Source: Trema orientale
Taxonomy: Eukaryota > Streptophyta > Magnoliopsida > Rosales > Cannabaceae
Assembly (NCBI GenBank): GCA_002914845.1
Contig: JXTC01000048.1
Location: 297,472-361,471 of the forward strand
Length of the DNA: 64,000 bases
Direction: 5' to 3'
Shown: positions 36,154 to 47,700 of the stretch, piece by piece
How positions within the stretch are numbered: the stretch's first letter is position 1
Layout of the letters: each line of letters starts with the position of its first letter
The notes under the pieces: model-generated
Database searches by the model: none
Told to the model about the DNA's origin: nothing
Seen by the model: the letters and a program-made list of their open reading frames with translations, nothing else
Made by a program: the position numbers and the translations under genes

Positions 36154-37600
36154 GGATTTGACAATGTTCTTCAAAGCATTTTCAACAATTCCGTTTTCCT
36201 TTCGCCCATAAGCTGCATGGATAATATACTACAATGAAATGAGAGCTTAAGTTAAAGGCCACATCCCTTAACTATTACCAGAAGACTGTTTGGTAGTATC
36301 AAATGGCAGGTCATATTAATTTCTCTTTCTATATGTTCTTTACAGAATAGAAGAAAACATGATAGAAGCTTGGAAATGGAAACATGGCATGATTTGGCTA
36401 AATTGTACACTAACTTGTCGCAGTGGCGCGATGCTGAAGTCTGCCTGTCAAAATCTCAGGCCATCAATCCTCATTCTGCATCTAGATGGCATTGCACAGG
36501 TACACTCATGTAACATGTTTTATACGCATCTCTGAACTCATTAATGAGTGCATATGAAGAATTTAGTTCTTACAAAATTCATGGATAATAAGTGAATGCT
36601 TCTAATAAATTTGTCATCTCATGTAACTTCAGGGGTTGTTATAGCATAGAATGATAATCCTCCATTCATTTCTAGCAAATGCATTTAAGAAACACAAGAT
36701 GCAAGATCATGTTATAGCAAAAGGCTTCTCATAAGAATGTGGTTCACAAGTATATGTTATAGCCTTTACCACATCCTCATCTCCACATTGCAAGCTTACG
36801 CAAATATTTTGTCAAGTTGGTGCTCTCTAATAGACAATAATAATAATAATCTAATAATCTGCAGGATGTATTTTTGATGGAGATCATACGTCTACTTTCC
36901 GTACTTATATTAGGCGTAAATATAGAAAGTAGATATTTAGCTATTTAATTATTTTATTAGGGTGTTATTTAAATTTTGAGTAACTAGCTTATTATTTTCC
37001 TTTTATGTTTGTTTCTAGAATATGGTAGTTTCCTAGTTTTGTCTAAGAGCTTCTCTATAAATAAGTTCTTCTATGTTCATTATTTTTCAGACTTGATTAA
37101 TGATATACAACTATTCAGAAATTCTCTCTCTAGTATTCTCCTTCTCTCTCTAAAGTTCTTCCTATTCTTCTCTAAATTCTTCCTAAATTCCTCTCTTTCT
37201 CTTCTTTCTCTCATCTATTCTAAATTTCACTCTTGTTCTACATCAATTTTATTAAGGAATTTAAAACTTGCTGATTTTGCTAGGCTTACTAAATGAAGCT
37301 AAGGGTCTCCACCAAGAAGCGCTGATATCATTCAGGAAAGCACTGGATGTTGACCACACACATGTACCAAGCTTAATATCCACTGCCTGCATCCTCAGAC
37401 AGCTCGGGGGCCAATCCTTGCCGGTTGTGAAGAGCTTTCTCATGGATGCACTTCGAATTGACAGAACAAACCCTTCTGCCTGGTACAATCTCGGCCTGCT
37501 CTATAAAGCTGATCTTGGGGCATCAGCACTGGAAGCTGCTGAATGCTTTGAGGCTGCTGCACTTCTTGAAGAATCTGCACCAATTGAACCCTTCAGATGA
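33105..37600 (+). CDS. NPGR2: NPGR2-like TPR protein (No Pollen Germination Related), 732 aa
   Basis: Coding exons are 33105-33362, 34212-34464, 34768-35984, 36346-36499 and 37284-37600. They sum to 2199 nt, and every junction has GT-AG and keeps the frame. The N-terminus (MRTRNWMNKRRISG, then LKCIRSGEQ and SLATRDYSASGYSS) and the block EEARALLGRLEYQKGNIEAALHVFEGIDI are typical of the family. TPR helices fill the rest, with clear repeats near residues 30-75 and in the last third (LLNEAKGLHQEALISFRKAL, AWYNLGLLYKA). Family knowledge: NPG/NPGR proteins bind calmodulin and act as the TTC7-like scaffold of the plasma-membrane PI4K-alpha complex. Length fits the family (~700-740 aa). The upstream GTG-led extension of exon 1 is not used. 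Assignment to NPGR2 and not NPGR1 is from remembered sequence features. Confidence 0.9.
36114..36146. repeat. TA microsatellite in NPGR2 intron
   Basis: About 16 TA units lie in the intron between exons 3 and 4 of the coding region. It is probably length-variable. Confidence 0.9.
36875..37245 (+). mobile_element. Solo LTR (371 bp) in the last NPGR2 intron
   Basis: It starts TGATGGAGATC and ends GTTCTACATCA, so the ends are the 5-bp inverted repeat TGATG/CATCA. It is flanked by ATTTT on both sides (36870-36874 and 37246-37250), the 5-bp duplication expected of an LTR retrotransposon. Inside, TCTATAAATAAG near 37050 looks like the promoter and GATTAATGATATACAAC the polyadenylation region, both in plus orientation. 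No internal region or second LTR is present. Its right end lies only 38 bp before the first base of coding exon 5 (37284). Confidence 0.88.
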
Positions 37601-38139
37601 CCAACTCTACTTCAAATTTGTAAACCTGTATAATAGTGAAGTACAAATATGCTTCCGTGTATACACTTTTGACATTTAAGTTTTCTATATAAAAGGAAGA
37701 AAAAATAGAGAAATATTTAGTCTTTAATCTGCTTCATTCAAAAATACTATCGGGTTATAGTTTCTCCCTTTTACCTGTCCTTCACTCGTTTAGATTCTAT
37801 TCTCTAGTTAAGTTACTACTTGCTTCACAAAAAATAAAATCAATATACAAAATGTTCAAAATATATATACGAGGGAAAAGAAGCAAGGCCGAGGAACTGA
37901 CAAGGTTTTTAGTGGGGCTCAAAATATATATATATATATATATATATATGATTCACTTTATCAGAATCGCATGCAATCAATATACAAAATGTTCAAGCTG
38001 TCACATGGATATTCAAAAGATTTGACAAAATAGATGGATGGAAGAGAAACAAAATGAAATTGATTAAACACAAAATCCAGTGATTAGGCACGCCATGCCA
38101 ACAGAATCAAAAGGGTAAAACAATCAAAGCGCATCATTA
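37601..38139. other. Converging 3' ends of NPGR2 and L28 genes
   Basis: This interval should hold the 3' UTRs of the two convergent genes. A TA run lies at 37926-37949. Nothing else is supported. Confidence 0.5.
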
Positions 38140-39918
38140 TCATCCCTTTCGGAGATCAATTCCAGCTTTCTTGGCGACAGCATCCAATCCATTCTTCTCT
38201 ATGGTCTTCAATGCCTTGGTTGACAAACGAAGTTTAACAAAACGCTTTCCAGCTTCCCACCAAACCTTTTTGTACTGCAAGTTGACAAACTGCAACTTCT
38301 TTGTCTTATGGTTTGAGAAAGAAACCTTATTTGCTTTGTTAGATTTTTTGCCAGTAAAGGGACAAACTCTACCTGAAAATACAGTAAATTGTGAGCTAAA
38401 TCAACAGCTACGTAGTATGTACATCTGTTTGCAAGAAAAACAACAAAAAAGAATCCATGAGAGTCCAAATCATAATGGTTTATAGTATTTACTTGAGACT
38501 CTTCAGAAACAATGTATAAGGAAACAAACATAACTAGAGAAGCAAAATTGAGAAGCAAGTGAGATTAAGCCAGGGGACGGATTTTCCGCTGGAGGTTTCA
38601 TAAAGGGGATAGAATGTCAACTATAGTGAGTCTACTGAACACGAACATGCCGGGTTTAAAAACTGAATTTGTGGAGGAACAGAAGAACTTAATTCCAAGA
38701 ACCGAGTTATCCAAATTTCCACCAAAGAAACTGAAACGGAAACAAAAACAGACGAGCTTTACAGATAAAAGAATAGAACTGGCAAAATATATGCCAGTCT
38801 AATCACTGAATTATAGAAAAGCTCATTTCCTCGTTTCAAGGAACTAAACCCCGGAGGTATTAAATAACGAATCTTCAAAAGGCCTATGACACTCCCTGAT
38901 GACATAAAAACTTGTAATGCATATAACAATTTTAACTCAAATATGAAAAACAGGTGCAACAGCCAAAGGAACCCATTTGACAGCAAAACATTCTGTTAAT
39001 TCATCGAAATCACAAGAGAACAAGATGGCACACATGTAAGTAAAAGTAATTTCTACCATTACCCCACTCCCTAAGACAGAAAAATAAGCTAGTCTTAACC
39101 ATTATTAACTTATTGCACTTAAAATTCTAGAATATTTGCTCCCTGATTTATTCCATCCTGCAGTTTTCACAAGTTGGAATTAAACTTTCTTTGTTGTAAG
39201 AAATAGCATACTTAAAGGATTAAATTCTCTTCTTTCATTTTACGACTTCAAGCATTTAAAGAGACCTTAAATGAGTGTGTCCAAAACACTGAAAATATTA
39301 GAGCTGATAAACACAACATCATTCCAGTATAAGACACCTCAATTCAAAAAGTACATATATATTATTTTGTGAATAGAACTCATAATGAAGCCGAAATCAT
39401 ATCCATTAGAAATTAAATTTATGAAATTACTATCTTTTAATTCACAAATATTGTTTGTGGGAAAAAAAAAAAAAAAAGAAAAGCCACATTACCAAGAGCA
39501 AATTCAGATATATAATTAGCTAATTGATATCGAGCAAATTAGCAAAAAGAGCAACCAAATTTAAGCTCATCCTTCAGAATTGGAACAACCGAAAAAAAAA
39601 AACCCGGAAAGCTTTTTTTCCACTGAAAGCAAAAAAAGACCAAAATGAGTTAAAAAAAGTTGCATAAAAAAATGGGAGGAGCGTACGGGCAACAGGTTGA
39701 AGAGCAGGGGCGAATTTGGTAGCGATGGGTCTGGCCGGTTCAAACGACACGTCGTAGGAGATTTTGAGGCCAGCGAGGTGCGAAGCGACGAACCCAAGTT
39801 CCGAAACTGCGTTAGCGCTAGTCTTTAGAGAAAGTCTGTAGGAGGACTCGGTTTTGGGGAAGGAAAATCGAGTGGAAGTGGTTCCCGAAAACACACCCAG
39901 TGTTGTCGAAGCCGCCAT
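38140..39918 (-). CDS. RPL28: Plastid 50S ribosomal protein L28 (bL28c), 154 aa
   Basis: Exons are 39918-39687 and 38372-38140 (232 + 233 nt = 155 codons with stop). The donor is CCC/GTACGC and the acceptor TTTTCAG/GTAGAG. Residues 1 to about 70 are Ser/Thr-rich and look like a chloroplast transit peptide ([20 protein letters not shown]). The mature part is the L28 domain: [20 protein letters not shown], then [20 protein letters not shown], then [20 protein letters not shown] and a C-terminus ending GIDLRKG. The protein is part of the large subunit of the chloroplast ribosome and is nuclear-encoded. The 1.3-kb intron separates the transit peptide from the ribosomal domain, a common arrangement in nuclear plastid genes. 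Confidence 0.95.
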
Positions 39919-42900
39919 TGCCTCCGAGCTCTTAAACTCTTCTTCTTCGTTATCTATCTGGTTTCAATGGCGTTTGCTTTTGGATAAGAATGAGAAAAAA
40001 GAAGAACCTCTGCTTTTCCCTTCTGCTCTTGGTTTTGTTGCAGGGTCATACAGTTGAGTTGGGCATGGCCTGCATTACTGGCTTATATTTGGACCCAAAA
40101 GAATGTGCTCCAGCCCACTGTCCAGGCCCATTTTAGAAATAGCGTTCTTTAGGGGAAAATTTGACACTGTACGGTATATTCAGAAAAAAAAAAAATTAAA
40201 AAATACGGTGATTTGCGTTTTTTCTTTTGGTACGGTACGGTTTTTTTTTTCATAAAATAACATTTTTCTAAAACAGATTTAGAAAAATACCATTTTCTTA
40301 AATAATAACTAATAAGAAACTGGTAACTAGTAACCAAATATATTTATAACTGGTAACCAGTAACCGGAAACCAGTTACCATTTTTAAAATGGTATTTTTC
40401 TTTAAAAAAATCTAAAAAGTGATATTTTTCTAATAAAAACCGTACAAAAATTTGAAAAAAACCTGACTTTGTATTTTTGTAACTTCTTTTTTTTTGTTTT
40501 ATAGGTAAAAGTGTTAGTAACTTTCTATAGGAGAATGGCTAAGTAGCCCAAAAGTAATTACCGCTTCTTTTTTTTTTTTTTTTTTTAAAAAGGAAAAGTT
40601 AATCAAGTTTAATGACAATCGCTTTCACCAGCTAAACTTTTCTATTAAAATTGATTTAGGAGAGAGAAAAAATGAGAAACATAATATATTTTTCTGAAAA
40701 TAAAAGGTTGTATGAATTAGAACAAAGAAAATGGTTGTTTCAAATAATTATTTGTGTATAAAAAATGGTAGTAGTCGAATATTTTATGGGTAAGAGAACA
40801 AGAGTAAATGTACTAAATAATCTTTTATTTTTTGCTCCTCATTTTGGTAGATGTTCGTTTCTTTTCTATTTTATAGCTGAATACTGAGTAAATCTGTTTT
40901 TTGCTCTAGGTATATGTGAATCTTATCTATCTACTAAAGGGCTTCGTACAAAAATCCTAAGCCCAAAGTCTAAAAAATTGTAAAGTGAGGAATGGAATAA
41001 TTTTTTTTTTTTTTGAAAAATTCCAGATTATTTAGAAAAATACTAATTTTAAAAATATTTTTAAATTACCATATTTTTCCTTCAAAACTGGTATTTTCAA
41101 AGGTATTCGAGACTTGGGGTAAAAAATTGACTTAAGGTAATTAATCTGATTATTCTAAATAACTTGATTAATTACCTCGCGTATCTCATCGTTTTATAAA
41201 AAAAAATGTTATTTTTCTAAATAAATCTGATTTTTTTTTTAAATTTTACCATATAAAATCGAATTTCCTTTATACTAAATACATAGTTTTTAAATCTATC
41301 AACTAATATAATTGGTCATTTTGCTAAAGAATTTGAACAATGAACAGTTGTTTTAAAGGCTCCAAAATTCGGTTGTTTTCTTAAGATCTCTTTAAATAAT
41401 CAGATATTTATTTAAAGATAATAGAATGACATTTTTTTTTGCATCTTATAACAAAATGATCGAGTTTTAGGTCAATTTTAAGTCAATATTTGGCTGTTTT
41501 ATTAAAAACTCTTTAAATAATCAGATATTTGTTTAAAGATATAGAATGACATTTTTTGCATCTTATAGCAAAATGACCGAATTTTAGACTCATTTTAAGT
41601 AAATGTTTGCTTTTCAAATATTATAGTAAAATAGTCAGTACATAAGTGTATATATTTTTAAAGAGGAAATTTGACTTTTGTGGTAATTTTTCAAAAAAAT
41701 TGAAAAATCCCCGATTTTGGAATTATTTGAAAAATTTTTGATTTTTAATTAGAAAAATGCCATTTTCAAAAGTATTTAGAAAGCCAACCAAAGAGAAGCT
41801 AGGTTACCCGGAAAAATCCTCTAGATGAGGATAATGTGTGCATTAAGGCGCTTGTTGCACAAGTCCAAGAAACAGGCACATGTACCATGACATGTACACG
41901 AAAGAAGGTGAATGTTGCGTGTGTTTCTGTTTTTTTTGTGACAATCATATTTTTTAGTAAAGAATGTATAATATTGTATATTTTTGAAATGATTTTAGAT
42001 TGAATTTGTGACTATTAATAGATTTTGAAACTGATTTTTATGTGTTTTGCGTGTAGTGGATTGATTTATAACAATGACAATTTTTTGCGTGTTGGATCGT
42101 CACAAATTGTGTGACTTGAAATTATAGATCATGTGAATAATGATATAAAAAGTTTAAATTCCCAAACTGTCACAATTTTTATGACAGTCAATAATTATGT
42201 GATAACTATTAATAAATACAATGGCATTGAATAATATTTGGTGGAACATTAATTGTGTAACTAATTGTGTGTGACTAAACGAATCAAGATGAATAAAGTG
42301 GCAGATTCTCTATCTTTTATGTCTGTCACAAACACGTGACTCTTAGTTACACTATAATATAAACTGTCTCAATTATTTGTAACAGTTTAAAATAAACTGT
42401 GACCATCAGTCACAAAGTTGTGATTACCAGTAACAAAATTATGAGTAACATAATAATTTGAAACATACAACGAAAAGGCGTCATAAAAATTGTGACTATT
42501 AGGCACAAAATAATGACTCTCTATATCTTCAAAAACTCACAATATTTGTAATAATGTAAAACAAACTGTTCAAAAAAAAATCGTGGCCATCAGTCACAAA
42601 ATTGTGACTACTAATAACAAATTATAAAATAGCAGAAGGACAACTTCGGAATGACCTTTTTTTCTCTCTCTAAAAGCAATTAAAAAAGTCATTATTTTGA
42701 ACTATAAATATCATTTTGAAAAAATAAACTATAAAAGTCAATTTGGCCCAAATTTGAACTATTTAGGTCAATTTTCTCGGGATTTTTCAAAAAACTTAAC
42801 CCATCCAGGATTTTCAATTTTTGGTACTTTGGGCATGGAATTTTGTGATAAGCCCACTAAGAGGAAATTTGATTTTTTATAGTAAGTTTTCAAACAAAAA

Positions 42901-44280
42901 AAAATGAAAAATCCCGGATTTTGAAATTGTTTGAAAAATTTCAGATTCTAATCAGAAAAATATCACTTTTAAAAATATTTAAAAAAATTATCATATAGCA
43001 ATAAAAAGATAAAAATGGACAGTTGTTAAAACAAAGTGTAAAAAAAAGATACACTCTAATTTCCCACTTTTCTGTTTTTGAATTAAGTTTCAAAAAAAGA
43101 ATTTTCAACTTTCCCCTTTTGGGGAGAGGGGGGAAGAAAATCAGAGGTCTTGTTTTGTTCCTTACATCTAAGATCTCTTTTTCGGGTTCTCAAAACATTG
43201 AAGACGGTTGTTGGGTAGTCCTCAAAAAATTATTGGGTTAAATCGAAATAACATTTAAGGCCACAATTGTAGTTTCATAAATAATTAATTGTAGTACTGA
43301 TTTATGAATTTCGAATATTTTTTCTCTAAATATTAAAAAAAAAAATTCTAAAGTACTAAACTAAAGAGACTTCTTTAAAAACTTTGTTAGTGTTGTTTAG
43401 GGACTAAAACGAAAATTTTGTAATAGTTTAGGTGCCTTTTGGTAATACTTTTATTTATTTATTTTTTAAACACAAAAACAAAATTACTTTTTCTTATTTT
43501 GTTTTTTATTTTCATAAACAAAAATGTGTTTAGTGACTAACGTTTTTGCTTTCTAAAATAAAAAATAAAAAAATATATTTGCTAACTAGTACTTTTTACT
43601 TTAAAAGTGAAATCGAAAGGGAGAAAAATAGGGAAAAAGGGATGAGGAAACCGGGAGAGAGAAGAAGTGGTATTTATCTAAATAATATTCAGAAGTAGTT
43701 ATTTTCGAATAAAACTTAAAAAAAATGATCTTTTCTACCATTTTTTACCATTATATTTTGAAAAATACCACTGTACTATGTACATAGTGACAAAAGAGAT
43801 AGTAATGAAAGAGAAAATGTTGAGAAGTGGTAATATGAATTTAGATATGTTTAAATTTTGATACTAGCTTTTCTAAAAAATTGTTTTAAAGAGTTTTGAA
43901 AGTAAGGAATTTTGTTTTCAAATTAAAATAAAAAAAAAAACAAAAAATAAAAGTAGTTTAACCAGACATGCTTTTGAAAAGTATATACTACTTTTTTATT
44001 AAAACAATAAAAAACTGTATAAATAAGCATTGCCAGACAAGCCCTTAGTTTGCAACTTTAGTAAATAGTAACCAACAAAAAAATTATTCGAATATATTGG
44101 TAATAACCAAACACTTTAAAATGTTCTCAAAGTTTCAAACAGTTTCTTATAGTGTTCTCTTTTTCCCCTTTTAATTGCTAAAATTTTGGTCACTTTAGCA
44201 TGCATTGGAACTCAAGGAACAAATTATATTACACATTTTACGTTCTTCCATTTGTAAAGGTTAAGATAACATGGGTCAGA
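39919..44280. other. Intergenic, dense AT-rich dispersed repeats
   Basis: No gene is supported. It holds: repeat copy B at 40240-40460 (same family as 26110-26400); a tandem duplication of period ~122 bp at 41388-41630 (CTCTTTAAATAATCAGATAT repeated); and a ~120-bp dispersed repeat at 41677-41785 and 42865-42985 (GAGGAAATTTGA, GAAAAATCCCCGATTTTG). Near 41870-42620 short TTGTGAC/GTCACAA motifs occur many times (CAGTCACAAA, TTGTGACTA), perhaps old transposon subterminal repeats. The last few hundred bases may include the 3' UTR of the next gene. Confidence 0.5.
41388..41630. repeat. Tandem duplication, period ~122 bp
   Basis: CTCTTTAAATAATCAGATAT followed by TAAAGATA, AGAATGACATTTTTT, GCATCTTATA and CAAAATGA occurs twice in direct orientation, with small differences. 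Confidence 0.75.
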
Positions 44281-44700
44281 AAATTAGCAAAATAATCAAA
44301 GGTTTTACACATGTACTAGCAAGAATCTAAACTCAAAAGTCAAATTACAGTTAGCCATATCCTCTTCACATCCCCGTCTCCCATCCCGCTTCTAAAACTC
44401 ATATCCCATATGTTACTTAAAAGCCAAGTTCTGCAATAGAAAACTCTCAACTCGCAAAGCCTATGCAACCGAAAACTCTACTCCAACTAGGTCCAAACTG
44501 GAAACAGATTTCCATACACGTCTTTCAGAAGCTCTCGAGACGAAAAAGAATATTCCTGGCTACAAAATGTTCAACCTCATGTTACATATACAGATCATGG
44601 AGCCCAGCAAGGCAGCAACTGCAAGAAATTTATTGTTACTGGGTCTTCATCGGATAACCGTCCCAGTTGGCGAATGAGTCTTAGCAACTACAAAAGATGC

Positions 44701-47700
44701 TCACTTTGGAAACCTTGCATTGTAATGTTCGAGAGCAATGTACTCCACCGTTACAATCCGGTCATCAAAAACCCGCCCATTCAAACAATGTGCTGCTATA
44801 CAAGCGGCCTCCGTTCTTCCAAACTCCACAAATACAAAACCCACCTCAAATATGCTTCCATCAAAATCCTCTTCCTTGACACCATCTTTCTCTACAGGAT
44901 CTGATTCTGTTTCTATACTGCCATCCAATTCAGCAGAATTTCCTAGTTCCCTACTATCAGCATCTCCTTCATTCAAGTTATCTTCGGACTTCAGTTTGTT
45001 TTCCGAGTCATCGGCATCCACTGAAACAGTACTACAAACCTTGTCATCATCATGTTCTGACAGTTCTTTTGGGCCGTTCTGCGAGTTGGGGAGTTCTGGA
45101 ATGATACTAGTTACGTTCTCACAGCCTAGGACTTGAATTGACGTCTCACTCTGAAGCTGACCAGTTTGAGGTGAATTGTCATCTGAAATGTTATATGGTT
45201 TATTATCATCAGTACAGTTATCTTCGGCAACCTTGTCTTCGTCAAGTTCTTTGACATCACTTGCAAATTCTATAGCATCAACTCCACTGAACTCATCATC
45301 CATATGCTCTATCAAATTTTCTGCTTCTGTGTTTTTATCCTCACACCTGGAGTTTTGCTCAGGTCCTGTAATTTGCGCATTGTTATTAAGTTCAGATGTT
45401 TTTGTGCCAGTGGTCTGACTAGTGCATTGCCCTTGCCTGACAACATTAACAGATTTGACATTGCCAAACCTACATAACAAGATAAGAGTTAATACATATT
45501 TCAAGTCCACTAGAAAAGAAAAGAACAAAACAGGAATGTTCTGGCACCTTGCACACTCCAACCGAACGTCTTCAAGCACTTCTTCAACTTGTGGTTCAGA
45601 TAATGAAGAGAAATCCTCTATGTTGAACTGATTCACATGTAATGGAAAAATAAATAATTAAATAAACAAGGACACAAAAATATATCAGTGACATGATCTT
45701 ATTGTTGTTTTATTATTTTCTTTGGCTTGGCAACATTATCAACTACTTTTCTTTCTGTCTTTCATCCTCCGGTGACTTCAGTAGAAGAATCTATTAACTG
45801 GCTGGTAAATAGATAGAGAGAAATACACACATTATATACAACTAAGCATGACAACGGTAGTACCATACCAGATTTTTAAGCTTTAGGACTTGCGTAGGCT
45901 GTTTGAGAAGTGGCTTTGCTAGTTCTGGAATCTCATATAATGACGAACTTCCAGTATTTTCCTAGAAAATATTGTTTTTTGTAAGTAAATAAATCTAGTA
46001 ATAAAATGAACACGCAGGTTTAAAATTGTTGTCAAGAAGAATGATCCTAAAATTTGCTTGACGAAAGAAGAGAGTGATAGGATTAGCAGTAGTACCAGGG
46101 ATGATGCACTATGAATTGCCTGAACAACAGTCAGTATTTTCCCTCCCAATTTCATACCATTCAGGCCAGCACAGGCTTTTGGAGTGACTGATTGATCGAC
46201 ATACTGATAAGAGGATAAAGCTCAGCAAGTATCAAAGGAAAACAGAGACGATGACATTGTGTATTGGGTTTAATAAAAGACGAATCAGGTAATCAGTTCA
46301 AAATTCGATAAAATACTAAGATTCTATGTCTACACAGACCTCTGATAGAATGACAATTGATTTACCAAATGATTGTTCCAAAGACACCATCTACCATTGG
46401 ATACTCTTTCATTGATCAAAAAACATTATGAACATATTATTGATAAAGCACGCTTTAAGTTTCACCAGGATAAAATTACTAGAAACAAAGCATATGCTTG
46501 ACAATACCTCCAGAAAAGCACATTGTTCATCTAGATTGTCATTGACCTCAAAGTGAAATGCCTTCAAATGTCCAAAGGCACTAACAATTTCCATGAGCTA
46601 GAAAAGTAGCATAAAGGATCAAGTCACAACATGGATAGATGAGCTAAGAAACAAAAGAGAAGGGGAGAGTTGGGGGAATGGAAGGGATCAAGGGAATTTG
46701 CTACAAATAATTGAACCATATTTACCATTTTTGATGAAAGAGCCTTTGAAATTCCGCCAATGAAGAGCTGCAGAAAGCAGGCATATATATTTTTTTTGGG
46801 GAAAGCAAAACAAACATATTATAGCATTGAATAGTAAGTCGAACAGAGAAAAAGAAACAATTCTGACAGTTGCTAAGACATAAAGTTCAAGAACACAAAA
46901 AACAGGAACACTGCATTATCTTAAGCAACACCAAATGTATACCAATGTACAGCAATGACAATGAGGTACCATCATTAGATGATGTTGAAGTACCATCAAT
47001 AGGTGATGTCAACAAAAAGTCTGGGCTAGAAAGCTTAGCAAAAGAATTAACACCAAGTAAAAGCTTATGTAACAAAACAAAGAGTTGAACCNCACACACA
47101 TGGCCCTACAGACATGGGGTAAGAAAGTTAAAACAGACAATTCTGTTGATGTCATCTTATAGTTGATAAAAAGATTCTATTGATTCCATCCTAAAGACCA
47201 TTGTGTTGTAAATATTTGTTACATGTACAATATTACTTAAATGTATTGGAAACAAAAGAAAACACTGGGCAGTCCGAAAAATTATTAGGAAACTGACAAC
47301 CTCCTAAGTTATAAAAGAAGTGCAACCGAGGCACAAAGCTAAAATTTGGTTGTTAAGTCAATATAAAATCTAAATGCATACCTTGTTTGGTGAATCCTTC
47401 ACAACATCAGTAATTGTATCAACTGCAGCCACTGATTTTTCCTGGTTGCCAGTCTGCATGAAAATAGCAACTGTCTGAAAACCTGCTACATGAATGGTAA
47501 CCACAACATACCTCAGAAAACTGCAAGCAGCATGATAAAGTACTAGTGCAGCCAAAAAGTAACTTTTGTTAACAGAATATAAGAAGAAGAGAATCCATCA
47601 TAGCAATCAAACAAAACTTAAATTTAAAGTAAGCCTTTTCGTTTTGCTAGTTTCTCCCTGCAAAATTCAATATTCATATAGAATCATGCGCACATGAGAA

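Noticed and set aside
41870-42620. A CRISPR-like array of TTGTGAC/GTCACAA repeats
   Set aside because: The motifs are short, irregularly spaced and in both orientations within a plant genome. They are more like decayed transposon subterminal repeats.
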